From positions 1 through 64,000 of the forward strand of contig NZ_LATZ01000134.1 of assembly GCF_000981385.1 (NCBI RefSeq): a stretch of 64,000 bases of DNA. Reading direction: 5' to 3'. This DNA is from Bacillus sp. SA1-12 (lineage in GTDB: Bacteria; Bacillota; Bacilli; Bacillales; Bacillaceae). A program made the translations under genes and the position numbers. The stretch's first letter is position 1; each line of letters opens with the position of its first letter. The notes under the pieces are model-generated. The model did not search any database, was not told the origin of the DNA, and saw only the letters and a program-made list of their open reading frames with translations. Of the stretch, positions 31,977 to 40,915 are shown piece after piece.

Positions 31977-32927
31977 CTAAGTCAATCCCTTTTTAAAGGT
32001 CTTAACAACATCAGAAATAAATTGATGATAATCGAATCGTATGGCAATATTATGGATTGGATAGTCCGCAAGCTTCGAATACGGTCTAAAGTCACCTATA
32101 CTTAATCCCCTTGCTTCCCCGTTACTAGTATCTATCTTCACTGGTTTTCTTAAGTATTGAAAATATTCATTATTCGCAACAGCCCATAAAGTAAGAAGGT
32201 CATGCATTGGCCCCCCTGAAATAGTAGGATCTCTCTTTTTATACCAATCTGAGTAAAAATCAATCATTGGTTTAAGCATCTGACCAATTTGGTCCTGTTT
32301 TGCCATGGAATATGAATGTAGTTCTTTCATTACAATTTCTGGGATAATCGCATAATTTGTTATATTCAGCGGAAATAGTTTCACATTTTCCATATATGTA
32401 AGAACAAGGTTTGCAGCATATTGATCACTATAAAAATTAGCCTCTGCTACTGGGGATGCATTACCAGGGTAGAGGAATGCCCCTCCCATCACATAAAACT
32501 CTTTTACACGTTTAAGCAAATTGGGGTATAGCACAATTGCTGTAGCAAGGGATGTTAATCTTCCAACATTAACGATTACAAGATCTGATTCGTATTCATT
32601 TATAATCGTTGTAATCTCGTGGAAATTTTCAAATTCAGATGGGGGTTCCTTTTTTAATTTTGGGATGATTGGCCCCATTCCATATTCTCCATGAATTTCA
32701 GGATAAAAGATTGGATATTCTCCTGTCAAAGGACGAACAGCTCCTCCAATAATCGGAACATTTGTACGTCCTGTAATCTCATGCAGATAGGTTGCTGTCC
32801 TTGTTGCATTTTCTTTTGGGATATTTCCATAATCAACAACTACTCCTGCAAGGTCAATTTCTTTACTATAGAACGCATAAAGCAATGCAATAATATCATC
32901 AATGCCAAAGTCTCCAAAAAACAACAC
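31977..32927 (-). CDS. Nucleoside hydrolase family protein with altered metal motif
   Basis: A protein of about 316 residues with the inosine-uridine hydrolase fold (IVNVGRLTSLATAIVLYP, FYVMGGAF, EANFYSDQYAA). The usual N-terminal motif DTDPGxDD is GDFGIDD here, with the first Asp replaced by Phe, so calcium binding and ribosyl-hydrolase activity may differ or be lost. The first standard codon (GTG at 32927) has no ribosome site; a good site, GGTGGTGA, lies before in-frame ATA and ATC codons at 32942 and 32939, which would add four or five residues. Monocistronic. Confidence 0.75.
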   Translation of the reverse strand: MLFFGDFGIDDIIALLYAFYSKEIDLAGVVVDYGNIPKENATRTATYLHEITGRTNVPIIGGAVRPLTGEYPIFYPEIHGEYGMGPIIPKLKKEPPSEFENFHEITTIINEYESDLVIVNVGRLTSLATAIVLYPNLLKRVKEFYVMGGAFLYPGNASPVAEANFYSDQYAANLVLTYMENVKLFPLNITNYAIIPEIVMKELHSYSMAKQDQIGQMLKPMIDFYSDWYKKRDPTISGGPMHDLLTLWAVANNEYFQYLRKPVKIDTSNGEARGLSIGDFRPYSKLADYPIHNIAIRFDYHQFISDVVKTFKKGLT

Positions 32928-33084
32928 TTTTTTTGCGATTATCCCTCACCACCATAATGATCAATTTGTATTGTTAAATTATATGTTAGGAATATCAAGT
33001 TATTTCAAAACATAGATGGTATATGTGGTTCAAATAATGAACAAATTTTAAGGGAGACATACCAAGAGTTATAAAAGCATAAAT

Positions 33085-33129
33085 GAAGAGGCTGCCTCAA
33101 AAAGACGGAATCTCTTCGAGGCAGCCTGC
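33085..33129 (-). terminator. Terminator of degV
   Basis: GAGGCTGCCTC pairs with GAGGCAGCCT around a short loop, 20 bp downstream of the degV stop. Confidence 0.75.
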
Positions 33130-33149
33130 ATGCTTCTTATAATTTCTTA

Positions 33150-33992
33150 TTACTCTGCAAAATACATAAATCCAATAGCACCGGGACCAGTATGTGTTGA
33201 AATAACTGGAGTGGTATACGATATATCAACTGCAAAATCAGGACTTATTTCCTGTATCGATTGTTTAAGCTTTAAGGCAAAATCTATTGCATCTGCATGA
33301 GCAATCCCAATAGATTTTACCGTTTTTCCTTTTACATCCTCAGCAAACTGTTTGACCAGAAATTTAACAGCTTGTGAATGGCTTCTTACTTTACCAATCG
33401 GAGTATATACACCGTTTTGAAGACTTGCAATAGGTTTGATGTTTAGCAATGATCCAATTAAGGCTTTTCCCTTGCCAATCCTTCCGCCCTTCACAAGGTT
33501 TTCTAGAGTGTCTACAGTTATATATAGGTTCGTATTTTTCTTAATTTCCTCAACTCTTTGTACTATTTCTTCACGAGTTAAACCGTTTTTCGCCATTTTA
33601 GCCGCTTCAATCACTTGGAAACCTAATGCTTTAGAAATAAATAATGAATCAATAACTGTAACCTCTGCTTGAGACATCTGTGCCGCAGCCTGTGCCGACT
33701 GAATCGTTCCGCTTAAGCTATTTGCCATATGGATCGATATAACTGTATAGCCTGCCGCAGCGAAAGACTCATAAACTTCTAGAAACTTCCCCACAGCCGG
33801 CTGTGAACTTTTAGGCAGTTCATCCGTTTTTCTCATCATCTCTATAAATTCATTAGGGAAAAGGTCTACCCCATCTGTAAAGGTGGTCTCATTAATGGTA
33901 ATTGATAAAGGTATAACGGTAATATCATATTCTTCAAGTATTTCTTTGCTGATATCTAACGTAGAATCTGTCACGATTTTCACGTTGCTCAA
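33150..33992 (-). CDS. DegV family fatty-acid-binding protein
   Basis: A 280-residue DegV protein: start VKIVTDSTLDISKEILEEY, TTFTDGVDLFPNEFIEMM near 38, SSQPAVGKF near 60 and GPGAIGFMYFAE at the end. DegV-type proteins bind fatty acids and act as FakB subunits that present them to the kinase FakA for phosphorylation. The lipid-contacting Thr-Ser-Gln pattern is present. It starts with TTG and a weak ribosome site. No fakA is nearby. Several DegV paralogues usually exist per genome. Confidence 0.88.
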   Translation of the reverse strand: MSNVKIVTDSTLDISKEILEEYDITVIPLSITINETTFTDGVDLFPNEFIEMMRKTDELPKSSQPAVGKFLEVYESFAAAGYTVISIHMANSLSGTIQSAQAAAQMSQAEVTVIDSLFISKALGFQVIEAAKMAKNGLTREEIVQRVEEIKKNTNLYITVDTLENLVKGGRIGKGKALIGSLLNIKPIASLQNGVYTPIGKVRSHSQAVKFLVKQFAEDVKGKTVKSIGIAHADAIDFALKLKQSIQEISPDFAVDISYTTPVISTHTGPGAIGFMYFAE

Positions 33993-34142
33993 TTTACATC
34001 ACATCCCAAAAGTACTATCTTCTATTTTACCTTCTGTCCACTATGTTTCAATACCACAATGAACAGCATTTGTAAACGTTTTATTACACTTCATAAATTT
34101 TAACTATATCAAAAACAATTTTCACCTTTACCTAAAAAAAAA

Positions 34143-34257
34143 GGGCTGTCTCATATTATAGGGTCCTACCTCCAAATGACACTATTTAGTACCAACCTAG
34201 CAGGAAGGTCCTGTATAGCGGTGTTAGTTGGAGGGGTTACCCTTTTGAGACTGCCCC
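34143..34257. repeat. 115-bp palindromic element, TGTCTCA family
   Basis: GGGCTGTCTCATA at the left is mirrored by TTTTGAGACTGCCCC at the right, with inner pairs such as CTCCAA/TTGGAG. It lies between degV and ypmP and can end transcription. Relatives are at 41887 and 56728. Confidence 0.75.
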
Positions 34258-34270
34258 ATTGTTTCTGTTA

Positions 34271-34522
34271 CTATGCATTGTTTTTCAAAATAAAGGATCC
34301 AAAGATCGCCTCATAATCAGGCCATTTTATCACCTTTTTTAAGTAATCTTTAAATGAATAAATGCTTTTTGGTTGTTTTTGAGCATAAATTGTGGTTAAA
34401 AACGTTTGTAAACGGATTTGAAGCATGAAACGGTATTTGTTATCTTCCTCCAATACTGGGATATCAGTAATTTTTACCTTCTGTCCATTCATCAGCTTGA
34501 ACTCTAGGCTTTTTAATAACAA
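34271..34522 (-). CDS. ypmP: YpmP family protein (DUF2535)
   Basis: An 83-residue protein matching the YpmP family: LLKSLEFKLMNGQKVKITDIP at the start (in part KSLEFKLMNGQKVKI), YRFMLQIRLQTFLTTIY in the middle, SYFKDYL-like segment YSFKDYLKKVIKWPDY near the end. It starts with TTG after AGAGGATTG. The function is unknown. Its position near ypmQ and ilvA agrees with B. subtilis. Confidence 0.8.
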   Translation of the reverse strand: MLLKSLEFKLMNGQKVKITDIPVLEEDNKYRFMLQIRLQTFLTTIYAQKQPKSIYSFKDYLKKVIKWPDYEAIFGSFILKNNA

Positions 34523-34690
34523 GTTATCAATCCTCTTTTTTACCCGTTTCTTATATTATAACCCAATTTTTTAATGAAGTCTGTCTAAAAATGTCATGTA
34601 TAAAGATTTTTTTATTCGTTTTGTCACAGCCTATCTTTGTATTGACGGCTATGAAGATGATAAATGAAATAACTGCTGTATAATGGAAAA

Positions 34691-34723
34691 GGAGACTCCG
34701 CAGGTTTGTGCTACAGAGTCTCC
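34691..34723. terminator. Inverted repeat downstream of ilvA
   Basis: GGAGACTC and GAGTCTCC form an 8-bp stem 32 bp after the ilvA stop. There is no strong T run, so termination is likely but not certain. Confidence 0.45.
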
Positions 34724-34754
34724 CAGAAGTCAAGAGGCTGATTAACAGAGCTCT

Positions 34755-36023
34755 TTAAATCAGTAAATGAAATAAATTGCTATCTTTATTAACCTCTGTA
34801 AAATGGAAGCCTTTTTTCTTCATTCTTTGAACTAATGGACCATAATCTTCCCGCTGTTTTAATTCGATTCCGACTAGGGCAGGACCATTATCCTTGTTAT
34901 TCTTTTTGGTATATTCAAAACGGCTGATATCATCGTTTGGTCCAAGAACTTCATCTAAGAATTCTCTTAGTGCTCCGGCACGCTGAGGGAAGTTTACAAT
35001 AAAATAATGCTGTAAACCTTCATAAATCATTGATCGTTCTTTAATTTCTTGCATTCTGCCAATATCATTATTACCGCCGCTAACAATACATACAACGTTT
35101 TTCCCTTTAATCTGATCACCTAATAAATCAAGTGCAGCAATTGACATCGCCCCAGCCGGCTCTGCCACAATCGCATTTTCATTATATAATTCTAGAATTG
35201 TTGTACAAATTTTACCTTCAGGAACAAGTAAAACCTCATCGACAACTTCTTTGCAAATTTCAAAGGTTTTGTCCCCGATTCTTTTAACAGCCGCACCATC
35301 TACAAATTTATCAATTTCATCAAGTGAGACAACTTGATCTTCAATTTTGGATTTAAATAATGATGGTGCACCCTCTGGCTCAACCCCAATCATTTTGGTT
35401 GAAGGGGAAATACTTCTAAAGTAAGATCCTAAGCCAGAAATTAAACCACCGCCTCCGACACTGGCAATAACGAAATCGACCTCAACATCAATATCATTTA
35501 AAATTTCAACCGCAACGGTTCCTTGCCCTGCAATGACATCAACATCATCAAAAGGATGAATGAATGTCCGATTTTCTTGCTCACAGCATTCTACAGCTTT
35601 TTGATAGGCATCATCAAATGTATCTCCTGTTAAGATAATATCAACATACTCTTTACCAAATAATTCCACTTGCGATACCTTTTGGCGGGGTGTTGTAGAA
35701 GGCATAAAAATTTTACCGTGAATTTTTAATTGCCGGCAGGAATATGCAACACCTTGTGCATGATTCCCGGCACTTGCACAAACGATGCCGTTAACAGTTT
35801 GTCCTTCATTAAGCTGTTTAATCTTATTAAACGCTCCTCGAATTTTAAACGAGCGTACAACTTGCAAATCCTCACGCTTTAAATATACATTACATTGATA
35901 TTTATCCGAAAGCTGTTCATTCTTTTGCAAGAGTGTATGAGTAACAACATCCTTTAACAAATGATGCGCTTTTAAAATATCTTCAACATATACCTTCTGT
36001 AAATCATTGATAGTTTGCTTCAT
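34755..36023 (-). CDS. ilvA: Biosynthetic threonine dehydratase IlvA
   Basis: A PLP enzyme that deaminates threonine to 2-oxobutyrate, the first step of isoleucine synthesis. The PLP Lys lies in VVRSFKIRGAFNKI, the phosphate loop in SVGGGGLISGL, and the C-terminal ACT-like part (YFIVNFPQRAGALREFLDE) gives feedback control. Length is 422 residues from the ATG eight bases after AAGGGTC. Upstream AATATTCAAAATATA (36069-36083) resembles a CodY box with four mismatches. No T-box is visible. Monocistronic, next to ypmP as in B. subtilis. Confidence 0.95.
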   Translation of the reverse strand: MKQTINDLQKVYVEDILKAHHLLKDVVTHTLLQKNEQLSDKYQCNVYLKREDLQVVRSFKIRGAFNKIKQLNEGQTVNGIVCASAGNHAQGVAYSCRQLKIHGKIFMPSTTPRQKVSQVELFGKEYVDIILTGDTFDDAYQKAVECCEQENRTFIHPFDDVDVIAGQGTVAVEILNDIDVEVDFVIASVGGGGLISGLGSYFRSISPSTKMIGVEPEGAPSLFKSKIEDQVVSLDEIDKFVDGAAVKRIGDKTFEICKEVVDEVLLVPEGKICTTILELYNENAIVAEPAGAMSIAALDLLGDQIKGKNVVCIVSGGNNDIGRMQEIKERSMIYEGLQHYFIVNFPQRAGALREFLDEVLGPNDDISRFEYTKKNNKDNGPALVGIELKQREDYGPLVQRMKKKGFHFTEVNKDSNLFHLLI

Positions 36024-36300
36024 GTTCACGACCCTTTCAACTGCTTGTTAATAGAAAATTATATCATGAATATTCAAAATATAAAGGAATTATCGAAAAG
36101 TTTTAATAAATTTTAAAATGTAACAGCTTTCATAAACTGCAGAGATTGGAAGCTTGATTGAAAATGCTAAATTCTTTAAACTAAGTTTGATAAATGATCT
36201 GTCCTATTAAGATTGAAATTAACTATTGAACCCTTTAAAAGAATATAATGTGTTAAGATAAAAACATGATCGAAATGCTTTCATATGAAAGGGGACCTAT

Positions 36301-36942
36301 ATGGCAAATACACATACATTTTCAAAAGGCGAAGAAATTGCCAATTCAATTACTCATGGAATTGGCGGATTATTAAGTATGGCAGCACTTGTTGTCTTAA
36401 TTGTCTTTTCTTCAATATATGGAACAGCATGGCATATTATTAGCTTTACTATATTTGGAATTACGATGTTGCTATTATATACGGCATCGACCCTTGTTCA
36501 TAGCTTTCCAGCTGGAAAAGCAAAGGACTTTTTTGAAATACTTGATCACTCCGCTATTTACTTTTTTATTGCAGGAACCTATACACCCTTTTTATTTATT
36601 GCTGTTAAAGGCTGGGTTGGCTGGACGTTGTTCGGAATTGTATGGGGACTAGCCATCGCCGGGACAATCTTTAAAGCATTTTTTGTTAAAAAATTTGTGT
36701 TCCTTTCCACCGTAATGTATGTCATTATGGGGTGGTTAATTGTTTTTGCTTGGAATGATATTACGGCGAATATTGCTGCCAACGGGGTTGCTTTATTAGT
36801 TATTGGAGGAGTCCTTTATACAGTTGGTGCCATTTTTTATGTATGGAGAGGATTTAAATATCATCACGCTATTTGGCATCTGTTTGTATTAGCAGGTTCT
36901 GTCTTTCACTTTTTTTCAATTCTTTTCTACCTCTTGCCATAA
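36301..36942 (+). CDS. yplQ: Hemolysin III family membrane protein YplQ
   Basis: A 213-residue polytopic protein of the PAQR/HlyIII family with seven hydrophobic helices. The conserved metal-site elements are visible: EEIANSITHGIGG at the start, STLVHSF near 65, FEILDHSAIYFFIAGTYTPF near 83 and HAIWHLFVLAGSVFHFF at the end. Bacterial members are possibly membrane hydrolases or receptors; haemolysis is not a safe inference. The GAAAGGGG site supports the start. Divergent from ilvA, as yplQ is in the same block in B. subtilis. Confidence 0.88.
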   Translation: MANTHTFSKGEEIANSITHGIGGLLSMAALVVLIVFSSIYGTAWHIISFTIFGITMLLLYTASTLVHSFPAGKAKDFFEILDHSAIYFFIAGTYTPFLFIAVKGWVGWTLFGIVWGLAIAGTIFKAFFVKKFVFLSTVMYVIMGWLIVFAWNDITANIAANGVALLVIGGVLYTVGAIFYVWRGFKYHHAIWHLFVLAGSVFHFFSILFYLLP

Positions 36943-36943
36943 A

Positions 36944-37140
36944 AACAAAAGCGAAAGCGCCTGCGACCAGCCTTGGGCAAATAAGAAGCTAAGGAGTAGA
37001 AGACGTTCTTTGGCATCAATTCCTTAGCTTCTAGACTTGCGGGGGCTAGACGTTGGAAGTAAAAAGCCCGACATCTGTCGCACGGACTGCACTTACACTT
37101 CTTGGTCCTTCTAAACTGGATGTCAAGGAGCATGTCCAAC
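36944..37140. repeat. Intergenic repeat starting AAAGCGAAAGCGCC
   Basis: It opens like the segment at 7078. A long inverted repeat is visible inside: GAAGCTAAGGA (near 36989) with TCCTTAGCTTC (near 37020). No coding frame is credible. It separates yplQ from the terminator of dfrA. Confidence 0.55.
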
Positions 37141-37169
37141 TTATTGGGATTTTAATATGTCTAATAAAA

Positions 37170-37252
37170 ACAAAAAGCAGACTCAATCAAAAACATGCTC
37201 GCTTCTGGCCCTGCTAAGGGATAAAGTGAATATGTTTTAGAGTCTGCTTTTT
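37170..37252. terminator. Long-stem bidirectional terminator of thyA-dfrA and yplQ
   Basis: AAAAAGCAGACTC pairs with GAGTCTGCTTTTT, extended by AAAACAT/ATGTTTT. T runs lie on both strands. Confidence 0.85.
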
Positions 37253-37255
37253 AAC

Positions 37256-37747
37256 TTAGTTTTTCATTCTTTCATAAACAACAAAATCAAAATCGTAAGG
37301 ATTTTTTTCGTCCTTTATACCTGGTTCTTTAGAGATCACTTTCCAATCGTTATCCTCAGTTTCTGGAAAGTATGTATCCCCCTCAAAATCATGATAGATA
37401 TGTGTAACGTATAAACGATCTGTATAAGGCAGGATTTCTTTAAAAATCTCGGAACCTCCAATAACAAATATTTCTTCCTCACACTTATTAGCGAGCGCTA
37501 AGAATTCATCAATGGAGTGAAGAACCTTGCAGCCTTCACATGAAAAATTTTTGTCTCTTGTTATAATAATATTTTCCCTGCCAGGCAATGGTTTTCCAAT
37601 CGATTCATAAGTTTTACGTCCCATTACAATTTTATGATTCATGGTCACTCTCTTGAAATAGGCTAAATCTTGAGGCAAGTGCCATGGGAGCTGATTATTC
37701 CTTCCGATTAATCGGTTTTTATCCATTGCATACAGTAAAGAAATCAC
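37256..37747 (-). CDS. dfrA: Dihydrofolate reductase
   Basis: A 163-residue DHFR that reduces dihydrofolate with NADPH and so regenerates folate used by ThyA. Family features: [20 protein letters not shown] at the start (LPW with the folate-contacting region [10 protein letters not shown]), [16 protein letters not shown] and FVIGGSEIF. The catalytic acid is in the LPQD segment. It starts with GTG whose bases overlap the thyA stop (GTGTGA), so the two are translationally coupled. Confidence 0.95.
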   Translation of the reverse strand: MISLLYAMDKNRLIGRNNQLPWHLPQDLAYFKRVTMNHKIVMGRKTYESIGKPLPGRENIIITRDKNFSCEGCKVLHSIDEFLALANKCEEEIFVIGGSEIFKEILPYTDRLYVTHIYHDFEGDTYFPETEDNDWKVISKEPGIKDEKNPYDFDFVVYERMKN

Positions 37748-38538
37748 ACGCTTACAGCTCCTTTAATATGTGGATGCGGATCATAGTTTTCAATTGAAAA
37801 ATCTTCAAAATTGAAGTCAAAAATCGATGTTACTTCTTTGTTAATTTTTAAAGTTGGCAAAGGTCTAGGCTCTCTTTGCAATTGTTCTTTTATTTGATCT
37901 AAATGATTTAAATATATATGGACATCTCCAAAGGTATGAACAAACTCCCCTGCCTCTAAATTTGTTGCCTGGGCCATCATATGAACTAACAATGCATATG
38001 AAGCAATGTTAAATGGTACACCTAAAAAGACATCAGCGGAGCGTTGGTATAGCTGGCATGATAATTTGCCTTCTGCAACATAAAACTGAAAAAAGCAGTG
38101 ACAAGGCGGTAAGGCCATGTGATCAACGTCAGCCACATTCCAAGCAGACACGATTAATCGTCTGGAATCCGGATTGTTTTTTATTTGATTGACAACATTG
38201 GAAATCTGATCAATAGTTGAACCGTCTTTTCCAGGCCATGATCTCCATTGATGACCATAAACAGGGCCCAGCTCTCCATTTTCGTCAGCCCACTCATTCC
38301 AAATTCTGACACCATTTTCTTGGAGATATTTCACATTTGTATCTCCTTTTAGAAACCATAGCAATTCATGGAAAATGGATTTTGTATGAAGTTTCTTGGT
38401 TGTCATTAATGGAAATCCTTCTTGGAGATTGAATCTCATCTGATAGCCAAATGTACTAATAGTACCTGTACCAGTTCGATCTTCTTTTTTTACCCCGTTT
38501 TCTAAAACATGTTTGCACAAATCTAAATATTGCTTCAT
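37744..38538 (-). CDS. thyA: Thymidylate synthase (ThyA type)
   Basis: A 264-residue folate-dependent enzyme that methylates dUMP to dTMP, giving dihydrofolate. The catalytic Cys146 is in [10 protein letters not shown], and [21 protein letters not shown] and HIYLNHLDQ are all intact. It heads a two-gene operon with dfrA, an efficient pairing because ThyA consumes the tetrahydrofolate that DHFR restores. B. subtilis has this gene as thyB at the same locus. GGGAAGTGG precedes the ATG. Confidence 0.95.
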   Translation of the reverse strand: MKQYLDLCKHVLENGVKKEDRTGTGTISTFGYQMRFNLQEGFPLMTTKKLHTKSIFHELLWFLKGDTNVKYLQENGVRIWNEWADENGELGPVYGHQWRSWPGKDGSTIDQISNVVNQIKNNPDSRRLIVSAWNVADVDHMALPPCHCFFQFYVAEGKLSCQLYQRSADVFLGVPFNIASYALLVHMMAQATNLEAGEFVHTFGDVHIYLNHLDQIKEQLQREPRPLPTLKINKEVTSIFDFNFEDFSIENYDPHPHIKGAVSV

Positions 38539-38580
38539 TTTGCCACTTCCCTTACATATACTACTTCATGTATTTTACCA

Positions 38581-39321
38581 TTATTTATTGAGATTATCAT
38601 AGTGATTATTAAGGCGTTCCGCTGCTTGTTTTTCTAATGATCGTATAAACCATGATGTCATCGGTGCCTTTTTATCAAGGGTGGATCTTGTATTTTCACT
38701 GAAATAATACAAGGCAAACGATTCTGCAAAATACTCTTCTGGAAAATTGCCATAATAAGATTGGAGTGGGAATAACTGGCCAACCTCTTGCTTCCAAATG
38801 GAAAGAAATTTAGGGTCTTTTCGGATATAATGAAAGACATAACGATCGATGGCATGTGCCATTTCATGAAGTTCAAGTGAAACGGATCCATGGCCCTTTC
38901 CATATTCACTATGGCCAATTTTGGCATATACAACTCTATCTAAACTTAATCCAGGAACTTGATTCCAGTTGGGGTCTGATTCAGAGTAACCCCTTGGTTT
39001 TGTATCTTTCAAACTCCTTAACCCATTTTGATTTGTTAATGATCCATTAAACAATTTAATTTGAATCTTTTCATTTGCTGCAAGAATCAAGATATTTTCA
39101 TCTATTTTTTGTAAATTATTGATCATAATAAGTGCATCTTCTTCAGAAAAAGATGTATCAGGAAGCAAGATCATACCACCTAATACCGGTTTTGATAATA
39201 CTTTTTCAGTTGAAACAAAGGAATAGGACGAAAGCGGTATCCCGTCGGGAGAAGCAAATGCTAAATGATAAAAGGGGGTCCAGATAAGTGATACAAGAAG
39301 GAAAATTAAACCCTTTTTCAT
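38581..39321 (-). CDS. Secreted anthrax-lethal-factor-like (M34/ATLF) metallopeptidase
   Basis: A 246-residue protein with an N-terminal signal peptide (MKKGLIFLLVSLIWTPFYHLA). The zinc motif HEMAH is at 152-156 and the third ligand Glu is in EEYFAESFALYY (about 196-200), the arrangement of the lethal-factor/Pro-Pro endopeptidase group. A Tyr-rich loop lies before it (QSYYGNFP). It lacks the other lethal-factor domains, so it is a single-domain protease, likely acting on extracellular or cell-wall-linked proteins of the same organism. Located directly after ypjP on the same strand, with a terminator between. The start is fixed by GAGAGG. Confidence 0.78.
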   Translation of the reverse strand: MKKGLIFLLVSLIWTPFYHLAFASPDGIPLSSYSFVSTEKVLSKPVLGGMILLPDTSFSEEDALIMINNLQKIDENILILAANEKIQIKLFNGSLTNQNGLRSLKDTKPRGYSESDPNWNQVPGLSLDRVVYAKIGHSEYGKGHGSVSLELHEMAHAIDRYVFHYIRKDPKFLSIWKQEVGQLFPLQSYYGNFPEEYFAESFALYYFSENTRSTLDKKAPMTSWFIRSLEKQAAERLNNHYDNLNK

Positions 39322-39495
39322 GATGTACATCCTCTCAGGTGTAATAGATAATATGGGTGGTAGATTCAGTAATTTGGGCGTTTAAGCCACACAAAAATGG
39401 CTGGCAACTTTAAACTATTTCCTCTACAATTCTTTTACTCTATCATACCATATATCGGTCTATTAAACTATCTTCCCCTGTTACCTGACGGCATA

Positions 39496-39533
39496 TAAAA
39501 AAGCACGCTATTATACTACGTGCTTTTTAGTAT
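39496..39533 (-). terminator. Terminator of ypjP
   Basis: AAAAAGCACG and CGTGCTTTTT form a clean stem 25 bp past the stop. Confidence 0.85.
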
Positions 39534-39557
39534 CGTTTATTTATCATTTTTACCAAA

Positions 39558-40160
39558 TTAATTAACATAGCTCATCCAATTTGGCGGGGTATTTTTATCC
39601 CAAAAAATACTTCCTAAATCTTTATGGGATTGGAAAGAATCGTGATACGTATGATAATGGAAATTGAACCAATAGCCTTCTAAAGGACGATTTTCTCTGC
39701 GAACATGAAAACGCAGAACATCTTCACCTGTTTCCGTATTATAAATATGAAAGATTTTTTCGCTTGTTCCGCCGGATGGTTTTGAAACAGCGAGCTGTTG
39801 AAATAATTCGTCATCCTCTACATTTAAATAATATGTAATGATTTCTTCCATTTTTGGAAAAATCACTTCTTTAAATTCATCTTCAATTACAACGCTAATT
39901 TTATCTCCAAATTTACTATATGATTTCTCTTCTGCTTCTAACAGAATGGTCGAAATAACTTGATCTTTTGAAGGTGGGAGCTGTTCTACTTCAATACTGG
40001 CAGCTGCAGATTGATCTACGCTTTCATCTTTAAGCGGAGATTTAGAAACAGTATCTTCTGCAGGCTTTTCCTGTACGGCTAAAGAGGCAGGAGGTGTAAC
40101 AAGCCCAAAGGTTGCGATTGAAAACATAATGAAGAGTGATTTTCTTAACCATTTATTCAT
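39558..40160 (-). CDS. ypjP: YpjP-like exported protein
   Basis: A 200-residue protein with an N-terminal signal or anchor (MNKWLRKSLFIMFSIATFGLVT) followed by an acidic, low-complexity linker and a conserved C-terminal half (YSKFGDKISVVIEDEF, EKIFHIYNTETGEDVLRFHV, YWFNFHYHTYHDSF). This matches YpjP. The function is unknown. A six-residue upstream extension is rejected because GGAAGG is spaced for the MNKW start. Confidence 0.8.
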   Translation of the reverse strand: MNKWLRKSLFIMFSIATFGLVTPPASLAVQEKPAEDTVSKSPLKDESVDQSAAASIEVEQLPPSKDQVISTILLEAEEKSYSKFGDKISVVIEDEFKEVIFPKMEEIITYYLNVEDDELFQQLAVSKPSGGTSEKIFHIYNTETGEDVLRFHVRRENRPLEGYWFNFHYHTYHDSFQSHKDLGSIFWDKNTPPNWMSYVN

Positions 40161-40352
40161 ACTGGCTCTTCCTTCCAAAAATTCTAGTATACTACAATCT
40201 TAACATATACCTAGTAGTATGAATATATCAAATTGGTTACAAATTTATACAAACCATCAATAAAATCAACGATAATTCTTTTAATAAATAGAAAAAACGT
40301 TTAAAATAAGTTGTACGAACGCATATTAAGGATATCACTTTAGGAGGGCTAA

Positions 40353-40433
40353 ATGATGAGCTATGATACAATTTTCTTTATTGGCTGCTTTATAACTCTT
40401 GCCTACTTTATTTATGTAGAGATTACAGACTAA
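40353..40433 (+). CDS. 26-aa membrane microprotein
   Basis: TAGGAGGGCTAA is followed by ATGATG and a frame reading SYDTIFFIGCFITLAYFIYV, then EITD and a stop. It is a single hydrophobic helix with a short acidic tail. The ribosome site is near perfect and an AT-rich promoter region lies upstream. Size is at the limit of recognition; similar leader-like or microprotein genes are common in Bacillus. Confidence 0.55.
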   Translation: MMSYDTIFFIGCFITLAYFIYVEITD

Positions 40434-40448
40434 CTTACATATTAAAAA

Positions 40449-40862
40449 ATCGGAAACGCCTTGCCCAGCTACGTATGCTGAAGCCTGATGGTTAGCGAGA
40501 CTTATCTGACCTTTATGGGCAGTAGATTTCTAACAAATATACTTTACACGAACTCACTATACTGCCCGTTAAGGTGGGAAAAATGAGACTTTCATTTTTA
40601 TCCATACTGATGATTAGCAAGACTTACCGGACTTTTACAGACAGTTATAATTAAAAATTCATTTAAACACTAACTCTCTTTACTCCACGTAAAGGTGCGG
40701 CATAGGAAACACGAAGAGCAGATTGACTTAGCATATATGGAAGGGGAAGTGCATTTTGTTTTGGCGCTGGCCGTCAATTACACGACTTCCATCACCCTGA
40801 CTGCACTTTCACGTCTCGTTCTTAGGAACAAGACACCAAAACTAAGTAAATAGAGTCTCCTT
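40449..40862. repeat. Composite of decayed intergenic repeats
   Basis: Three elements adjoin. At 40449 CGGAAACGCCTTGCCCAGC resembles the GCGAAAGCGCC repeat. From 40494 GCGAGACTTATCTGACCTTT with GGGCAGT...ACTGCCCGTTAAG is a copy of the 143-bp repeat, and 40613-40698 a further decayed one. From about 40709 to 40850 there is another palindromic segment (GAAGTGCA...TGCACTTTC). There is no gene. Confidence 0.6.
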
Positions 40863-40871
40863 TATACTTCA

Positions 40872-40910
40872 CATAAAAACGGATGCTTCAATTTAGGGCA
40901 CCCGTTTTTA
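40872..40910 (-). terminator. Terminator of the YuzL-like gene
   Basis: AAAAACGGATGC and GGGCACCCGTTTTT form the stem, with A/T runs at both ends. Confidence 0.75.
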
Positions 40911-40915
40911 CGCTT

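Noticed and set aside
34551-34733. 60-codon minus-strand frame between ypmP and ilvA
   Set aside because: Composition is atypical and no ribosome site precedes it; it overlaps the inverted repeat after ilvA.
36024-36300. T-box leader upstream of ilvA
   Set aside because: No AGGGTGGNACCGCG-like sequence or leader terminator is visible; only a weak CodY-like match was kept as a comment.
36301-36942. Virulence haemolysin
   Set aside because: The HlyIII/PAQR family name does not show haemolytic function; context is ordinary chromosomal order.
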